Numbered from the stretch's first letter, positions 1-8,373 are shown. The stretch: DNA of 64,000 bases from Nocardioides zeae (GCF_010686755.1 NZ_JAAGXA010000013.1:32420-96419), one strand, 5' to 3'. Program-made: numbers and translations. The notes: generated by a model not told the origin, from the letters alone.

Positions 1-216
1 GCCGCGGTCGTGGGCGTGCCCGACGAGAAGCGCGGCGAGACGGTGAAGGCGTTCGTCAGCCTGCACGCGGGCCGGCAGGCCACGGCCGAGGAGCTCGTCG
101 CGCACTGCAAGGAGCGGATGGCGGCCTACAAGTACCCCCGCCAGGTCGTCCTGCTCGACGAGCTGCCCAAGACGGTGACCGGCAAGATCCTGCGCCGCGA
201 GCTGCGGGGCACCTGA
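1..216 (+). CDS. Acyl-CoA synthetase (AMP-binding), C-terminal fragment
   Basis: Only the last 71 codons are inside the window and the reading frame is open from base 1. The residues match the C-terminal lid domain of the ANL superfamily of adenylate-forming enzymes, including the conserved ending GKILRREL. That motif carries the lysine which takes part in adenylation of the carboxylate. These enzymes activate fatty or other carboxylic acids to acyl-CoA. The substrate cannot be inferred from the fragment. The gene is followed directly by a strong terminator hairpin. Confidence 0.85.
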   Translation, partial: AAVVGVPDEKRGETVKAFVSLHAGRQATAEELVAHCKERMAAYKYPRQVVLLDELPKTVTGKILRRELRGT

Positions 217-220
217 GCGC

Positions 221-256
221 GGGAGGCCGTCGCACCGGTCGGTGCGACGGCCTCCC
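221..256. terminator. Bidirectional terminator hairpin
   Basis: A perfect 16-bp inverted repeat with a 4-nt loop (GGTC) lies between the convergent acyl-CoA synthetase and the siderophore-binding protein. The stem is GGGAGGCCGTCGCACC and its complement. It has no strong U-tract, as is usual in high-GC actinobacteria. Confidence 0.8.
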
Positions 257-279
257 CCGCTCGGGCGGTGGGGCATCGG

Positions 280-1254
280 TCAGTGGGCGGCGGCCCGGGA
301 GAGCTCGTCGGTGAAGTCGTCGAGCGTCCACTCCCAGGAGAGCGCAGTCGGCGGAGAGACCGCAGCCACGTTCGCGCCGCCGATGACGGTGGCGACCCGC
401 CCCTCGCGATACTGGGTCAGGAGTCGGGCCGGGGCGCTCGCCTCGAACGCCCGCGCCTCGTCCTCCGTCTGGAAGTACAGGAGGAGCACGTCCGACGTGA
501 TCTGGCCAGCGTGCTCGAAGCTCAGCTCGTACCACGGTTCGGTCTGGCCGAAGGACTCCACCTCGAAGCCCAGCTGCGCGAGCAGCAGCGAGCGTGGCTC
601 ACTTCCCGTGAAGATGTAGAACTCATCGTCGTAGATCGCGGAGGCCGTGATCGACCGGCCGGCGAACTCCGGGTGAGCCCGACGAGCGGCCTCGGTCTTC
701 GCGTCGACCTGCGCGAGGACGTCGGCGGCCCGGTCAGGCTCGCCGAGCGCATCGCCCGTGATCGTGATGACCTCACGCCAGGGAGTGGCCCACGCCTCAC
801 CGGGATGGGCCACGGTCGGAGCGATCTCGCTCAGCCGCTCGTACTGCGTGTCCGTCAAGCCCGCCTCGACGGCCAGGATGAGGTCAGGATCGTAGGACGC
901 GATCTCTTCGAAGGGCGGCTCCGCGCCGGCGTTCGCCGACAGGAGCTCCGGTGCGTCGAGCCCTTCGTCGGAGAGGAACTCGGCCACCCACGGGTGCAGA
1001 CCATCGTCGATACCCCCGTTTCCCTCTCCGTTGGGAATGGCCACCGGAACCACACCGACCGCCAGGGCCGCCTCGGTCGATCCCCATCCCAGCGTGACGA
1101 CCCGCTGAGGATCGTCCGGCACCTCCGTGACACCGAAGACGTGCTCCACGACCGTCCCCGAGCCGCTGTCGGGTGCGTCGCTCGCACCGCAGCCCACCGC
1201 GATCGGAGCCAGCGCCGACGTCAGCGCAGCGAGGAGAAGCGTTGCTTTTTTCAT
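280..1254 (-). CDS. Iron-siderophore ABC transporter substrate-binding lipoprotein
   Basis: The 324-residue protein begins with a lipoprotein signal peptide: MKK, a hydrophobic stretch, then AVGC with the lipidated cysteine at residue 22. The rest fits the FecB/FhuD-type periplasmic-binding fold (PF01497), with segments such as DDPQRVVTLGWGSTEAALAVG and EIASYDPDLILA. It would capture a ferric siderophore outside the membrane. The ATG at 1254 is chosen because AAGGTGAG sits 4 nt upstream; a GTG at 1263 is also in frame. No permease or ATPase lies beside it, so partners are elsewhere. An iron box immediately upstream implies derepression under iron starvation. The exact siderophore is unknown. 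Confidence 0.85.
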   Translation of the reverse strand: MKKATLLLAALTSALAPIAVGCGASDAPDSGSGTVVEHVFGVTEVPDDPQRVVTLGWGSTEAALAVGVVPVAIPNGEGNGGIDDGLHPWVAEFLSDEGLDAPELLSANAGAEPPFEEIASYDPDLILAVEAGLTDTQYERLSEIAPTVAHPGEAWATPWREVITITGDALGEPDRAADVLAQVDAKTEAARRAHPEFAGRSITASAIYDDEFYIFTGSEPRSLLLAQLGFEVESFGQTEPWYELSFEHAGQITSDVLLLYFQTEDEARAFEASAPARLLTQYREGRVATVIGGANVAAVSPPTALSWEWTLDDFTDELSRAAAH

Positions 1255-1282
1255 GTGGCTCACCTTCGTGCCGATCCGGATC

Positions 1283-1301
1283 CGAGCTTAGGCTAACCTA
1301 A
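1283..1301. promoter_or_regulatory. IdeR/DtxR iron box
   Basis: The 19-bp stretch matches the consensus TTAGGTTAGGCTAACCTAA at 16 positions, including an uninterrupted TTAGGCTAACCTAA. It lies about 30 bp upstream of the siderophore-binding lipoprotein start, where a bound repressor would block transcription. Confidence 0.8.
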
Positions 1302-1398
1302 ATTCACCTGACCGGGTGAGGCAACAGGCGTCACGGAGTCGCGGAGTCGCGGAGTCGCGGAACCAGAGAGCGGCGCGGCGGCAACGCCGGCAACGGCA

Positions 1399-1425
1399 AA
1401 GCGCCCCAGATGTTCCGGGGCGCTT
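1399..1425. terminator. Hairpin downstream of tRNA-Ala
   Basis: A perfect 9-bp stem (AAGCGCCCC and its complement) with a 9-nt loop follows the tRNA on the minus strand, and a short T run follows it in that direction. Nearby at 1335-1358 an 8-bp unit (GGAGTCGC) is repeated three times in tandem. No function is visible for that repeat. Confidence 0.6.
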
Positions 1426-1494
1426 CGGAGGAGCACTTCGACCGCCCCGACGTGGCCGGCACTGCGGCGATCGCGGGTCGGCGCAAGCCGATCA

Positions 1495-1570
<76 letters not shown>

Positions 1571-1698
1571 AGTGCGTCACCGTGGTGACGCGAGGAGAAA
1601 CGTTAGCACCACCGTCGCCGCGGTCCGAATCCGGGTCGTGGTGCCAGCCCCCCACTTTCCGCAGGCCTCCCACCACGACCGACGGAGGGGGGACGGTG

Positions 1699-2589
1699 TC
1701 AGTGACCGACCGCGCGGCGGTGGTCGTCCAGCTCGGCCTGCTGGGCCGCCGTACGCCGCTCCTCGGCCTCCGCGCGCTCCCGACGGACGAGCTCCGAGTC
1801 GGCCTGGTCGCGGCCCGAGGAGAAGACGCCCGTGTCGTCGAAGTCGAAGGCGGGCAGCTCGCGGGCGGCCGCGTGGTCCTTGCTGACGTACGTCGGGAGC
1901 GGCACCGCGACCGGGTCCCACAGGGTGCGCGGGTCGCGCGTCTCGGCGGGGTCGCCCGGCGTGTGCGCCCGCGAGAGCTGGGTGGCCCCCTCGGCGGACA
2001 CGGCGGAGATGAGGCCGGTCTCGGCGTTGGCCTCGAGCAGGTGGGCGCCACCGTCGTCGTACCCCTCGAGACCCGCCACGAGGTCCGCCTCGCTGCTGGC
2101 GGCGTTGGGGGCCTCGGTGGAGCGCGGCACGGCGACGGACACGACGGCCCGGGCCTGGTCCCACGCGGCGAGCTCGCCCTTGACCATGACGCGGCACGTG
2201 ACGAGCCAGGCGCCGAGGAGCACGACGGGAGCGGCGACGTACCCGCCCGCGATGACGCCGGTCAGCGCGAGCACGACGCCGACGACGAGGAGCGTGACGA
2301 GCACGCCGAGCACCCGGCGACGGCGCTGCATGGCACGGCGGGCGGCGGCGCGTCGGGCCCGGAGCTGCGCAGGGGTGGGCGCAGCTACGGGCTCGGCGAC
2401 GTCCTCGACCGGCTGGTCGGCGCCTGCGGAGCCGGCACCGCCGCGGCGCACGAGCACCCGCATCGTCGCCGAGAAGCGCTCCACGGAGCGGGTCTGGACG
2501 GTCTCGTCGTGGTGCTTGATGGCTTGGGGCAGGAGGTACACCACCCATGCGATGGCGACCGCCACGAAGATGACACCGCTCAGATCCAC
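1699..2589 (-). CDS. SepX/GlpR-like actinobacterial membrane protein
   Basis: The 296-residue protein has an N-terminal membrane segment (about residues 4-22, ending VVYLLPQAIKHHDE), a basic linker, two adjacent membrane segments around residues 95-140, and a long soluble C-terminal tail. This topology, and the position next to rimJ-moeA-uridylyltransferase (as Rv0996 next to Rv0993-Rv0995 in M. tuberculosis), match the SepX/GlpR family. That family is reported as a divisome component in Streptomyces and Corynebacterium. No catalytic motif is visible. The assignment rests on topology and gene order; detailed function here is inferred. Confidence 0.6.
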   Translation of the reverse strand: MDLSGVIFVAVAIAWVVYLLPQAIKHHDETVQTRSVERFSATMRVLVRRGGAGSAGADQPVEDVAEPVAAPTPAQLRARRAAARRAMQRRRRVLGVLVTLLVVGVVLALTGVIAGGYVAAPVVLLGAWLVTCRVMVKGELAAWDQARAVVSVAVPRSTEAPNAASSEADLVAGLEGYDDGGAHLLEANAETGLISAVSAEGATQLSRAHTPGDPAETRDPRTLWDPVAVPLPTYVSKDHAAARELPAFDFDDTGVFSSGRDQADSELVRRERAEAEERRTAAQQAELDDHRRAVGH

Positions 2590-2686
2590 GAGCCGAGGCT
2601 ACGAGCGCGGAGCACGCGAGTCCGGGAGGCGCACTGGTGTGTCGGTTGACAACTGGTGTGGCGTCCGGGGAAAGTGTCGCTCGCTC

Positions 2687-3298
2687 TCACCCCAACCGCG
2701 CGCGCAGCCCGCCGGGGCACTCCTCGGGGGTGACGGCGTAGAGCCGGTGGTCGCGCCAGTCGCCGTCGATGTGGAGGTACCGCGGCGCGTACCCGAACTC
2801 CCGCAGCTCCAGCTTCTCCACCACCCGCAGCGAGCTGGAGTTCTCGGGCCGGATGGCGATCTCGACGCGGTGGAGCCGTCCGGGCCCGAAGCAGTGGTCG
2901 ACGGCGAGCGCCACGGCCCGCGGCATGAGCCCGCGGCCCGCGAAGCGCTGGTCGATCCAGTACCCGATCGACGCCGACTGCGCCGAGCCGCGCAGCACGC
3001 TGTTGACGGTCACCTGGCCGCCGAACGCCCCGTCGACCTCGAGCACGAACGGCATCGCCTCGCCGCGGTCGGCGAGGCGCAGCAGCTGCCGCAGCCCGCG
3101 GCGCAGGGTGAGGGGCGTGTCGGTCTCGGCACCGGGGGGCGCGGTGGCGTCCCAGCGGGCCAGCCAGTCGCGGTTGCGCTGCCGCGCGTCGCGCCACGCC
3201 TGGGCGTCGCGCATCGTCATCGAGCGCAGGACCAGGCCGGTCGCGGGGTCGGGGTCGACGATGCGCGCGGGCCAGGCCGCGGCGTGGCTCCAGGGCAC
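2687..3298 (-). CDS. rimJ: RimJ/RimL-type GNAT N-acetyltransferase
   Basis: The 203-residue protein fits the acetyltransferase_3 family that acetylates protein N-termini, including ribosomal proteins, with acetyl-CoA. Visible features are the N-terminal LRSMTMRDAQAWRDARQRN, a central GYWIDQRFAGRGLMPRAVAL segment with the acetyl-CoA pyrophosphate-binding loop (RFAGRGL), and ENSSSLRVVEKLELREFG near the end. It starts with GTG one base after the mog stop codon, so it is the last gene of the molybdenum-cofactor operon. The pairing with moeA is conserved in mycobacteria (moeA1-rimJ). Its target here is unknown. Confidence 0.8.
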   Translation of the reverse strand: MPWSHAAAWPARIVDPDPATGLVLRSMTMRDAQAWRDARQRNRDWLARWDATAPPGAETDTPLTLRRGLRQLLRLADRGEAMPFVLEVDGAFGGQVTVNSVLRGSAQSASIGYWIDQRFAGRGLMPRAVALAVDHCFGPGRLHRVEIAIRPENSSSLRVVEKLELREFGYAPRYLHIDGDWRDHRLYAVTPEECPGGLRARLG

Positions 3299-3299
3299 G

Positions 3300-3803
3300 T
3301 CAGTCGCCGGTGCGCGGGTGGTCGCCGCCGCCGATCTGGTCGACGGCGTGGGGCACGACGTCGGCGAGCACGCCGAGGGCGTCCTTCACCCCGCCCCGGG
3401 AGCCGGGGAGGTTGACGACGAGGCAGTGGCCGGCGACGCCGGCGAGCCCTCGGGACAGCACCGCGGTCGGCACTCCCTTGGCCACCCCGGCGGCCCGGAT
3501 CGCCTCGGCGATGCCGGGCACCTCGCGGTCGAGCAGGGGGCGCGTCACCTCGGGCGTGCGGTCGGTGGGCGTCAGCCCGGTGCCGCCGGTGGTGAGCACG
3601 ACCCGCGCCCCCGCCCGTACGGCGCTGTCGACGGCCTCCCCGACCGGCGCCCCGTCCGGCACGACGACCGGGTCGGGCGTCGCGAAGCCCCAGGCCCGGA
3701 GGGCCTCGACGAGCAGCGGGCCGGTGGTGTCGTCGTACACGCCGGCGGCGGCGCGGTTGGAGGCGACGACGACCGCGGCGGGGAGTCCCGCGACCGCGCT
3801 CAT
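3300..3803 (-). CDS. mog: MogA/MoaB-type molybdopterin adenylyltransferase
   Basis: The 167-residue protein belongs to the MoaB/Mog family (MoCF_biosynth, PF00994), which adenylates molybdopterin before molybdenum insertion. The signature TTGGTGLTPTDRTPE with surrounding PGI and PGSRGGVKD motifs is present, and the length is typical. The ATG overlaps the moaC stop by 4 nt (ATGA), showing tight coupling. It works with MoaC and MoeA encoded directly upstream. Confidence 0.9.
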   Translation of the reverse strand: MSAVAGLPAAVVVASNRAAAGVYDDTTGPLLVEALRAWGFATPDPVVVPDGAPVGEAVDSAVRAGARVVLTTGGTGLTPTDRTPEVTRPLLDREVPGIAEAIRAAGVAKGVPTAVLSRGLAGVAGHCLVVNLPGSRGGVKDALGVLADVVPHAVDQIGGGDHPRTGD

Positions 3804-4285
3804 CGCGTCCAGTCCCCCGACTTGCCCCCGGACTTGGCCTCGACCCGCACGTCGGTGATGACGGCGAGCTTGTCGACGGCCTTGACCATGTCGACGACGG
3901 TGAGGGCGGCGACGGAGACCGCGGTGAGGGCCTCCATCTCGACGCCGGTGCGGTCGGCGGTGCGCACGGTCGCGCTGATCTCGACGGCCTCGTCGGTCAC
4001 CTCGAGGTCGACGGTGACCCCGGACAGCGAGAGCGGGTGGCACAGCGGCACGAGGGCGGGCGTCTGCTTGGCGCCCATGATCCCGGCGATGCGGGCCACG
4101 GCGAGCGCGTCGCCCTTGGGCACGCCCTCGCCGCGCAGCAGGCCGACGACGGTCGGCGACACGAGCACGCGGCCGGTGGCGGTCGCGGTGCGCGTCGTGA
4201 CGGTCTTCGCGGAGACGTCGACCATGCGGGCGGAGCCGCGCTCGTCGACGTGGGTGAGGCGGGAGCCCTCGGGCGGTGTCGTCAT
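3800..4285 (-). CDS. moaC: Cyclic pyranopterin monophosphate synthase MoaC
   Basis: The 161-residue protein carries the MoaC core: MVDVSAKTVTTRTATATGRV, KGDALAVARIAGIMGAKQT, LCHPLSLSGV, and GVEMEALTAVSVAALTVVDM. MoaC converts the MoaA product into cyclic pyranopterin monophosphate, the first stable intermediate of the molybdenum cofactor. moaA, moaD and moaE are not in the window. It lies between moeA and mog with 4-nt to 8-nt junctions, indicating one transcript. Confidence 0.95.
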   Translation of the reverse strand: MTTPPEGSRLTHVDERGSARMVDVSAKTVTTRTATATGRVLVSPTVVGLLRGEGVPKGDALAVARIAGIMGAKQTPALVPLCHPLSLSGVTVDLEVTDEAVEISATVRTADRTGVEMEALTAVSVAALTVVDMVKAVDKLAVITDVRVEAKSGGKSGDWTR

Positions 4286-4293
4286 GTCCGGCC

Positions 4294-5562
4294 TCAGAAC
4301 TGCTCGTCGAGGGCGAGCACGTGCACGGGCTGGCCGGCCTCGACGCGCGTGACGCTCTCGGGGATGACGATGAGGGCGTTGGAGGCCGCGAGGTCGCCCA
4401 GGAGGTGGGAGCCGTGGCCGCCGACGGGCGTGACGCTGGCGCCGCGCGCGACGTTGCCGCCGACGCCGGTGGGCACCGAGTACTCCCCCCGCAGGAACTG
4501 CCGCCGCCCCGCGATCGAGGTGACCGGGTGGGTGAGCGCGGCCCGGCGCAGCGGCCGCGCGTAGGGCGCCAGCCCCATGAGCTTGCGGATCGCGGGGAGC
4601 ACGAACACCTCGAAGGAGACGTACGCCGAGACCGGGTTGCCCGGCAGGGTGACGATCGGCGTCTGGTCGTCGCCGATCGTGCCGACGCCCTGCGGCTTGC
4701 CGGGCTGCATGGCGACGCCGCCGAACCAGACGTTCGCACCCGAGCTGGCCGAGCCGAGCGCGGCCTTGACGACGTCGTAGTCGCCCGCGCTGACGCCGCC
4801 GGAGGTGATGACGAGGTCGGCCCGCACGAGCTGGTCGTGCACGGCCTCGAGGAAGGCGCCCGGGTCGTCGGGCACGATGCCGACCCGGTAGGAGACCGCA
4901 CCGGCGGCGCGTGCCGCGGCGGCGAGCATGTAGGAGTTGCCGTCGTAGATCGAGTCGTGGCCGACCTCGTCGCCGGGGTCGCGCAGCTCGGAGCCGGTGG
5001 AGACCACCACGACGCGGGGGCGGGGCCGGGCGAGCACGTGGGAGCGGCCGACGGCGGCCAGCAGGCCGATCTGGCGCGGGCCGAGCACGGTGCCGGCGGA
5101 GACGACGACCTCGCCGGCCGTCACGTCCTCGCCGCGGCTGCGGATGTGCTGGCCGACGGCGGGTGCACGCTCGATGCGCACCTGGGCGACACCGCGGTCG
5201 GTCCACTCGTAGGGCACGACCGTGTCGCACCCGGCCGGCACGGGGGCGCCGGTCATGATCTTCGCGGCGGTGCCGGGGCTGAGCGCCATGATCCGCGCCT
5301 GGCCGGCGCCGATCTCGCCGACGACGGGCAGGTGGACCGGGTGGTCCTCGCTCGCGGTCACGACGTCGGCGGCGACCACGGCGTAGCCGTCCATGGCCGC
5401 GTTGTCGAACGACGGCAGCGCCACCGGCGCCGCGACGTCCTCGGCACACGCGAGCCCGGAGGCCTCCTGCAGCGAGTGCGACATCGGCGCGAGCGGGTGG
5501 ACGGCGTCCATCACGCGCTCGAAGAACTCCGGTACGCCGATCAGGGAGGTCGCGTCAGGCAT
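4294..5562 (-). CDS. moeA: Molybdopterin molybdenumtransferase MoeA
   Basis: The 422-residue protein has the usual MoeA length and order: an N-terminal domain with LPSFDNAAMDGYAV, then a central MoCF_biosynth-like domain with VVVSTGSEL and ITSGGVSAGDYDVVK, and a C-terminal domain IV with FLRGEYS. MoeA inserts molybdate into adenylated molybdopterin. It is the first gene of moeA-moaC-mog-rimJ on the minus strand and lies 44 bp downstream of the uridylyltransferase gene, with which it may be co-transcribed. Confidence 0.95.
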   Translation of the reverse strand: MPDATSLIGVPEFFERVMDAVHPLAPMSHSLQEASGLACAEDVAAPVALPSFDNAAMDGYAVVAADVVTASEDHPVHLPVVGEIGAGQARIMALSPGTAAKIMTGAPVPAGCDTVVPYEWTDRGVAQVRIERAPAVGQHIRSRGEDVTAGEVVVSAGTVLGPRQIGLLAAVGRSHVLARPRPRVVVVSTGSELRDPGDEVGHDSIYDGNSYMLAAAARAAGAVSYRVGIVPDDPGAFLEAVHDQLVRADLVITSGGVSAGDYDVVKAALGSASSGANVWFGGVAMQPGKPQGVGTIGDDQTPIVTLPGNPVSAYVSFEVFVLPAIRKLMGLAPYARPLRRAALTHPVTSIAGRRQFLRGEYSVPTGVGGNVARGASVTPVGGHGSHLLGDLAASNALIVIPESVTRVEAGQPVHVLALDEQF

Positions 5563-5606
5563 CAGGCTCCTCGGTTCGGCGGTCGGGCGGGGGACCTCGG
5601 TCGAGG

Positions 5607-6986
5607 TCAGCCTCCCAGCACGGTACCCGGGTCGAGGCGCTGCGCCGAAGGAGCCTCGTCGAGCTCGACCTCGCCCTTGACGGTGACGCCCTTGCCGAAG
5701 GTCCAGTCACCGCGGACGCGGAGCGCCGTGGCCTCCTTCAGCGACGGGGCGCCCTCGGGGAAGCGGCGGTCGAAGTCGCCGACGAGCTTGTAGACGTCGC
5801 CGTCGAGGTCGACGAACGGCACGTCGGTCGCGACCTGGTCGAGCACGAAGTCGTCGCCGATCGCGTAGATGTCGCTGCGCAGCACCAGCAGGTCGTTGGT
5901 CGTCTTCACCGGGATGAACCGGTCGCGGCCGACCTCGATCGTCTGGGCGCCCTCGAACACCTCGATGGCGGCGCCCATCGCGGTCTCGATCTGCACCACC
6001 TTCTCGGTGGAGGAGTCGGCCGGGTCGACGTTCTTCACGTTGCGGATCAGGGGCAGGCCGAGCACGCCCTGGCGCTCCGTCAGCGTCTTCTTCATCGCGC
6101 GGAGGTCGAACCAGAGGTTGTTGGTCGACATGAAGCGGTGGCGGTCGAGGTCGGCCAGCGCGTCCTTGTCCTCGTCGCGGGTCTGCGCGGTCTCGCGCAG
6201 GATGATGCGGCCGTCGGAGCTGCGGCGCGCGAAGTGGCCGCCCTTGCGGTCGGACGGTGTGCGGCGCACGGCCTCGATCGCGAACGGCGCCCCCGAGGAG
6301 GCGAACCAGCCGGCGACCTGCGGGTCGGCGACGGCGCCGAGGTTGTCGGAGTTGGAGACGAACGCGTAGCGGTAGCCCTGCGCGATCATCTCGTCGAGCA
6401 GGCCGGTGCCGAGGAGCGCGGTGTAGATGTCGCCGTGACCGGGCGGGCACCACTCGAGGTCGGGGTCCGGCCCGAACTCGACGGGCTCGAGGTCGCTGAG
6501 GCGGAGCTTGGGCTCCTTGTTCTGCAGGAACTCGAGCGGCAGCCCGTCGACCGGGAGCGCGTCGTACCGCTCCAGGGCCGCCAGCGTGTCCGCCGACGTG
6601 CGGAACGAGTTCATGAGCACGAGCGGGATGCGCGCGTCGTACTTCTCCCGCAGCCGCAGCGTCTGCCGCGCGATGATGTCGAGGAACGAGAGGCCCTTGC
6701 GCACGCACAGCAGCGACTTCGCGCGGTCCATGCCCATCGAGGTGCCGAGGCCGCCGTTGAGCTTGATGACGACGGTGGCGGCCAGCGCCTCGGCGCCGAC
6801 CTCGTCGTCCACGTCAATGTCGGCCAGCGCCGGCATGTCGAGCGGCTCGATCGTGTCCTCCGCGATCATGCCGGTCTCGCCGTGCTCGAGCAGCCGGTAG
6901 TAGTGCGCGAACACCTCCACGGCGGTCTCGTCGACACCGGCGTCGCGCATCTTCGCGGCCGCCTTCTTCAGGCCAGGGCTACCCAT
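5607..6986 (-). CDS. UTP-glucose-1-phosphate uridylyltransferase (UDPGP family)
   Basis: The 459-residue enzyme makes UDP-glucose from UTP and glucose-1-phosphate. It is of the long UDPGP type (PF01704) rather than the short bacterial GalU type. The nucleotide-binding signature VVIKLNGGLGTSMGMDRAKS is present, followed by NSFRTSADT, LEFLQNKEPKL, PPGHGDIYTAL and FVSNSDNLGA. UDP-glucose feeds the ugd gene of the glycan locus downstream in the window. The ATG at 6986 is preferred. A GTG 36 bp upstream is in frame but would overlap the divergent cyclo-ligase gene. Confidence 0.9.
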   Translation of the reverse strand: MGSPGLKKAAAKMRDAGVDETAVEVFAHYYRLLEHGETGMIAEDTIEPLDMPALADIDVDDEVGAEALAATVVIKLNGGLGTSMGMDRAKSLLCVRKGLSFLDIIARQTLRLREKYDARIPLVLMNSFRTSADTLAALERYDALPVDGLPLEFLQNKEPKLRLSDLEPVEFGPDPDLEWCPPGHGDIYTALLGTGLLDEMIAQGYRYAFVSNSDNLGAVADPQVAGWFASSGAPFAIEAVRRTPSDRKGGHFARRSSDGRIILRETAQTRDEDKDALADLDRHRFMSTNNLWFDLRAMKKTLTERQGVLGLPLIRNVKNVDPADSSTEKVVQIETAMGAAIEVFEGAQTIEVGRDRFIPVKTTNDLLVLRSDIYAIGDDFVLDQVATDVPFVDLDGDVYKLVGDFDRRFPEGAPSLKEATALRVRGDWTFGKGVTVKGEVELDEAPSAQRLDPGTVLGG

Positions 6987-7009
6987 GAGCGCGATCGTAG
7001 GCTTGTTCG

Positions 7010-7636
7010 GTGCCGTCCACACATCCTCCTGCACAACCCGTCCCGACGGGTGGGGCGCGGGAGGCCAAGCGCGCCCTGCGGCGCACCGTCCTCGGCCTGC
7101 GGGAGCAGCGGAGCGACGCGGCCCGCGCGGCCCACGGCACCGCCCTCGCCGACGCCGCGCTCCGCACCGGACCGCTCGCGGGCGTCGTGTCCGCCGGGGG
7201 GTGCGTCGCGGCGTACGTCGGGGTGGGCAGCGAGCCGCGCACCCTCCCCCTCCTCGACGCGCTGGTCGCGCGGGGGGTCGAGGTGCTGCTCCCCGCGCTG
7301 CGGTCGGACTGGTCGATGACGTGGGGCCGGTACGTCGCGCGCGACGCCCTCGTCGCCGCCGACCGCGGGCTGCTGGAGCCGGCCGAAGCGCTCCACGGTC
7401 TCGGGCGTGCCGATCTCGTGCTGCTGCCGGGCCTGGCCATGGGGCCGGACGGGATGCGGCTCGGGCGGGGCGGGGGCGCCTACGACCGAGCACTCGCCGA
7501 TGCCTCGCCGCACGCCCCGCTGCTCGTCGTGCTGCACCCCGAGGAGGTCGGACTGCCCGTGCCGGCCGAGCCGCACGACCGGGCGGTCGACGGTGCGCTG
7601 ACCGTCGACGGGATCGTGCACGCGCACCGTCAATAA
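7010..7636 (+). CDS. 5-formyltetrahydrofolate cyclo-ligase
   Basis: The 208-residue protein uses ATP to convert 5-formyltetrahydrofolate to 5,10-methenyltetrahydrofolate. Family marks are the basic N-terminal helix REAKRALRRTVLGLREQR, PALRSDW, and the C-terminal LLPGLAMGPDGMRLGRGGGAYDR loop that binds nucleotide and substrate. It starts with GTG only 24 bp from the divergent uridylyltransferase start. The same divergent arrangement exists in M. tuberculosis (Rv0992c/Rv0993). A later start is possible because the first 15 residues look non-conserved. Confidence 0.88.
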   Translation: MPSTHPPAQPVPTGGAREAKRALRRTVLGLREQRSDAARAAHGTALADAALRTGPLAGVVSAGGCVAAYVGVGSEPRTLPLLDALVARGVEVLLPALRSDWSMTWGRYVARDALVAADRGLLEPAEALHGLGRADLVLLPGLAMGPDGMRLGRGGGAYDRALADASPHAPLLVVLHPEEVGLPVPAEPHDRAVDGALTVDGIVHAHRQ

Positions 7637-7797
7637 TTGATACCCTGTCGAGGTATTCGTTTTCAGTGCTGCCCGGCGCAGGCGTCACGCACTGTTTACA
7701 CGCGCGATGCAGTCGTACCGCCGGGTAGGACCCACACTCCTCTCAGGGAGAGGGAACGACGGATCTGGGGTCCGTCGTCAGATTCACGGGAGCACAC

Positions 7798-8022
7798 ATG
7801 CAGGTCGACCTCGCTGCCGAGGGCAGCACGCTCACCATCTCGTCCAACCGGGCCTTCGAGGCCCTGGTCCTCGCGTCGACCCCGTCGGGTGACGGCGCCT
7901 TCCTCAACTGCGATGTCCGTCCAGGGACGACCGTCGTGCACCTGCCCATCACGGGCCACGGCCTCGTGCTCGAGGTCGTCGACAGCCGCACCGGCGCGGT
8001 CACCGGCACCATCACCGTCTGA
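7798..8022 (+). CDS. Small protein of unknown function (74 aa)
   Basis: I do not recognise this gene. The 74 residues alternate short hydrophobic strands with polar turns (DLAAEGSTLTISSNRAFEAL at the N-terminus, VTGTITV at the end), suggesting a small all-beta domain. There is no signal peptide, membrane segment or cysteine pair beyond one Cys. A good ribosome site (CACGGGAG) precedes the ATG, and a 7-bp hairpin (CGACGGA...TCCGTCG) lies about 20 bp upstream of the start. It is followed 31 bp later by the immunity-like membrane protein on the same strand. Confidence 0.55.
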   Translation: MQVDLAAEGSTLTISSNRAFEALVLASTPSGDGAFLNCDVRPGTTVVHLPITGHGLVLEVVDSRTGAVTGTITV

Positions 8023-8053
8023 GGCTCCACCACCTGTCGGGAAGGATGACGGC

Positions 8054-8293
8054 ATGGACGCCGTCGTGACCGACAAGAAGGGCCGCCCGGCCAGCTCGAT
8101 CGTCAGCATCGTCGTGGCGGTCCTGACCCTCGGCTACATGGTGCCGTGGATGGTGGCCGCGTTCCGGGGCAAGCAGAACGCCTGGGGCGTCTTCTGGATC
8201 AACCTGCTGCTGGGCTGGACGGCCCTGGGCTGGATCGCGGCACTCGTGCTCGCGTGCATGCCGCACCGGGTCGTGGGTTTCCGCAGGTCCTGA
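8054..8293 (+). CDS. Superinfection-immunity-like small membrane protein
   Basis: The 79-residue protein has two membrane helices (about residues 15-37 and 45-68). The arrangement is typical of the Imm_superinfect family (PF14373, related to phage T4 Imm): GYMVPWMVAAFRGKQNAW, then INLLLGWTALGWIAALVLA. T4 Imm blocks DNA entry by related phages, but the many chromosomal bacterial homologues have no demonstrated role. The start at 8054 is preceded by GGGAAGGATGA. No phage genes are nearby, so a general membrane function is equally possible. Confidence 0.7.
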   Translation: MDAVVTDKKGRPASSIVSIVVAVLTLGYMVPWMVAAFRGKQNAWGVFWINLLLGWTALGWIAALVLACMPHRVVGFRRS

Positions 8294-8344
8294 ACAAGTC
8301 CTGAGCGAATGCTCAAGATCTGGACGGACATCGCTCCAGCAGGT

Positions 8345-8373
8345 TAGAAACGGGCGGCGGGTGGCCATAGTTA
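8345..8373 (+). promoter_or_regulatory. Predicted leaderless promoter of the 48-aa Cys-rich protein
   Basis: TAGAAA (-35 like), a 17-bp spacer and TAGTTA (-10 like) end 5 nt before the ATG at 8379. The transcript would therefore start at or beside the start codon. No ribosome binding site is present, in keeping with leaderless translation common in actinobacteria. Confidence 0.4.
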
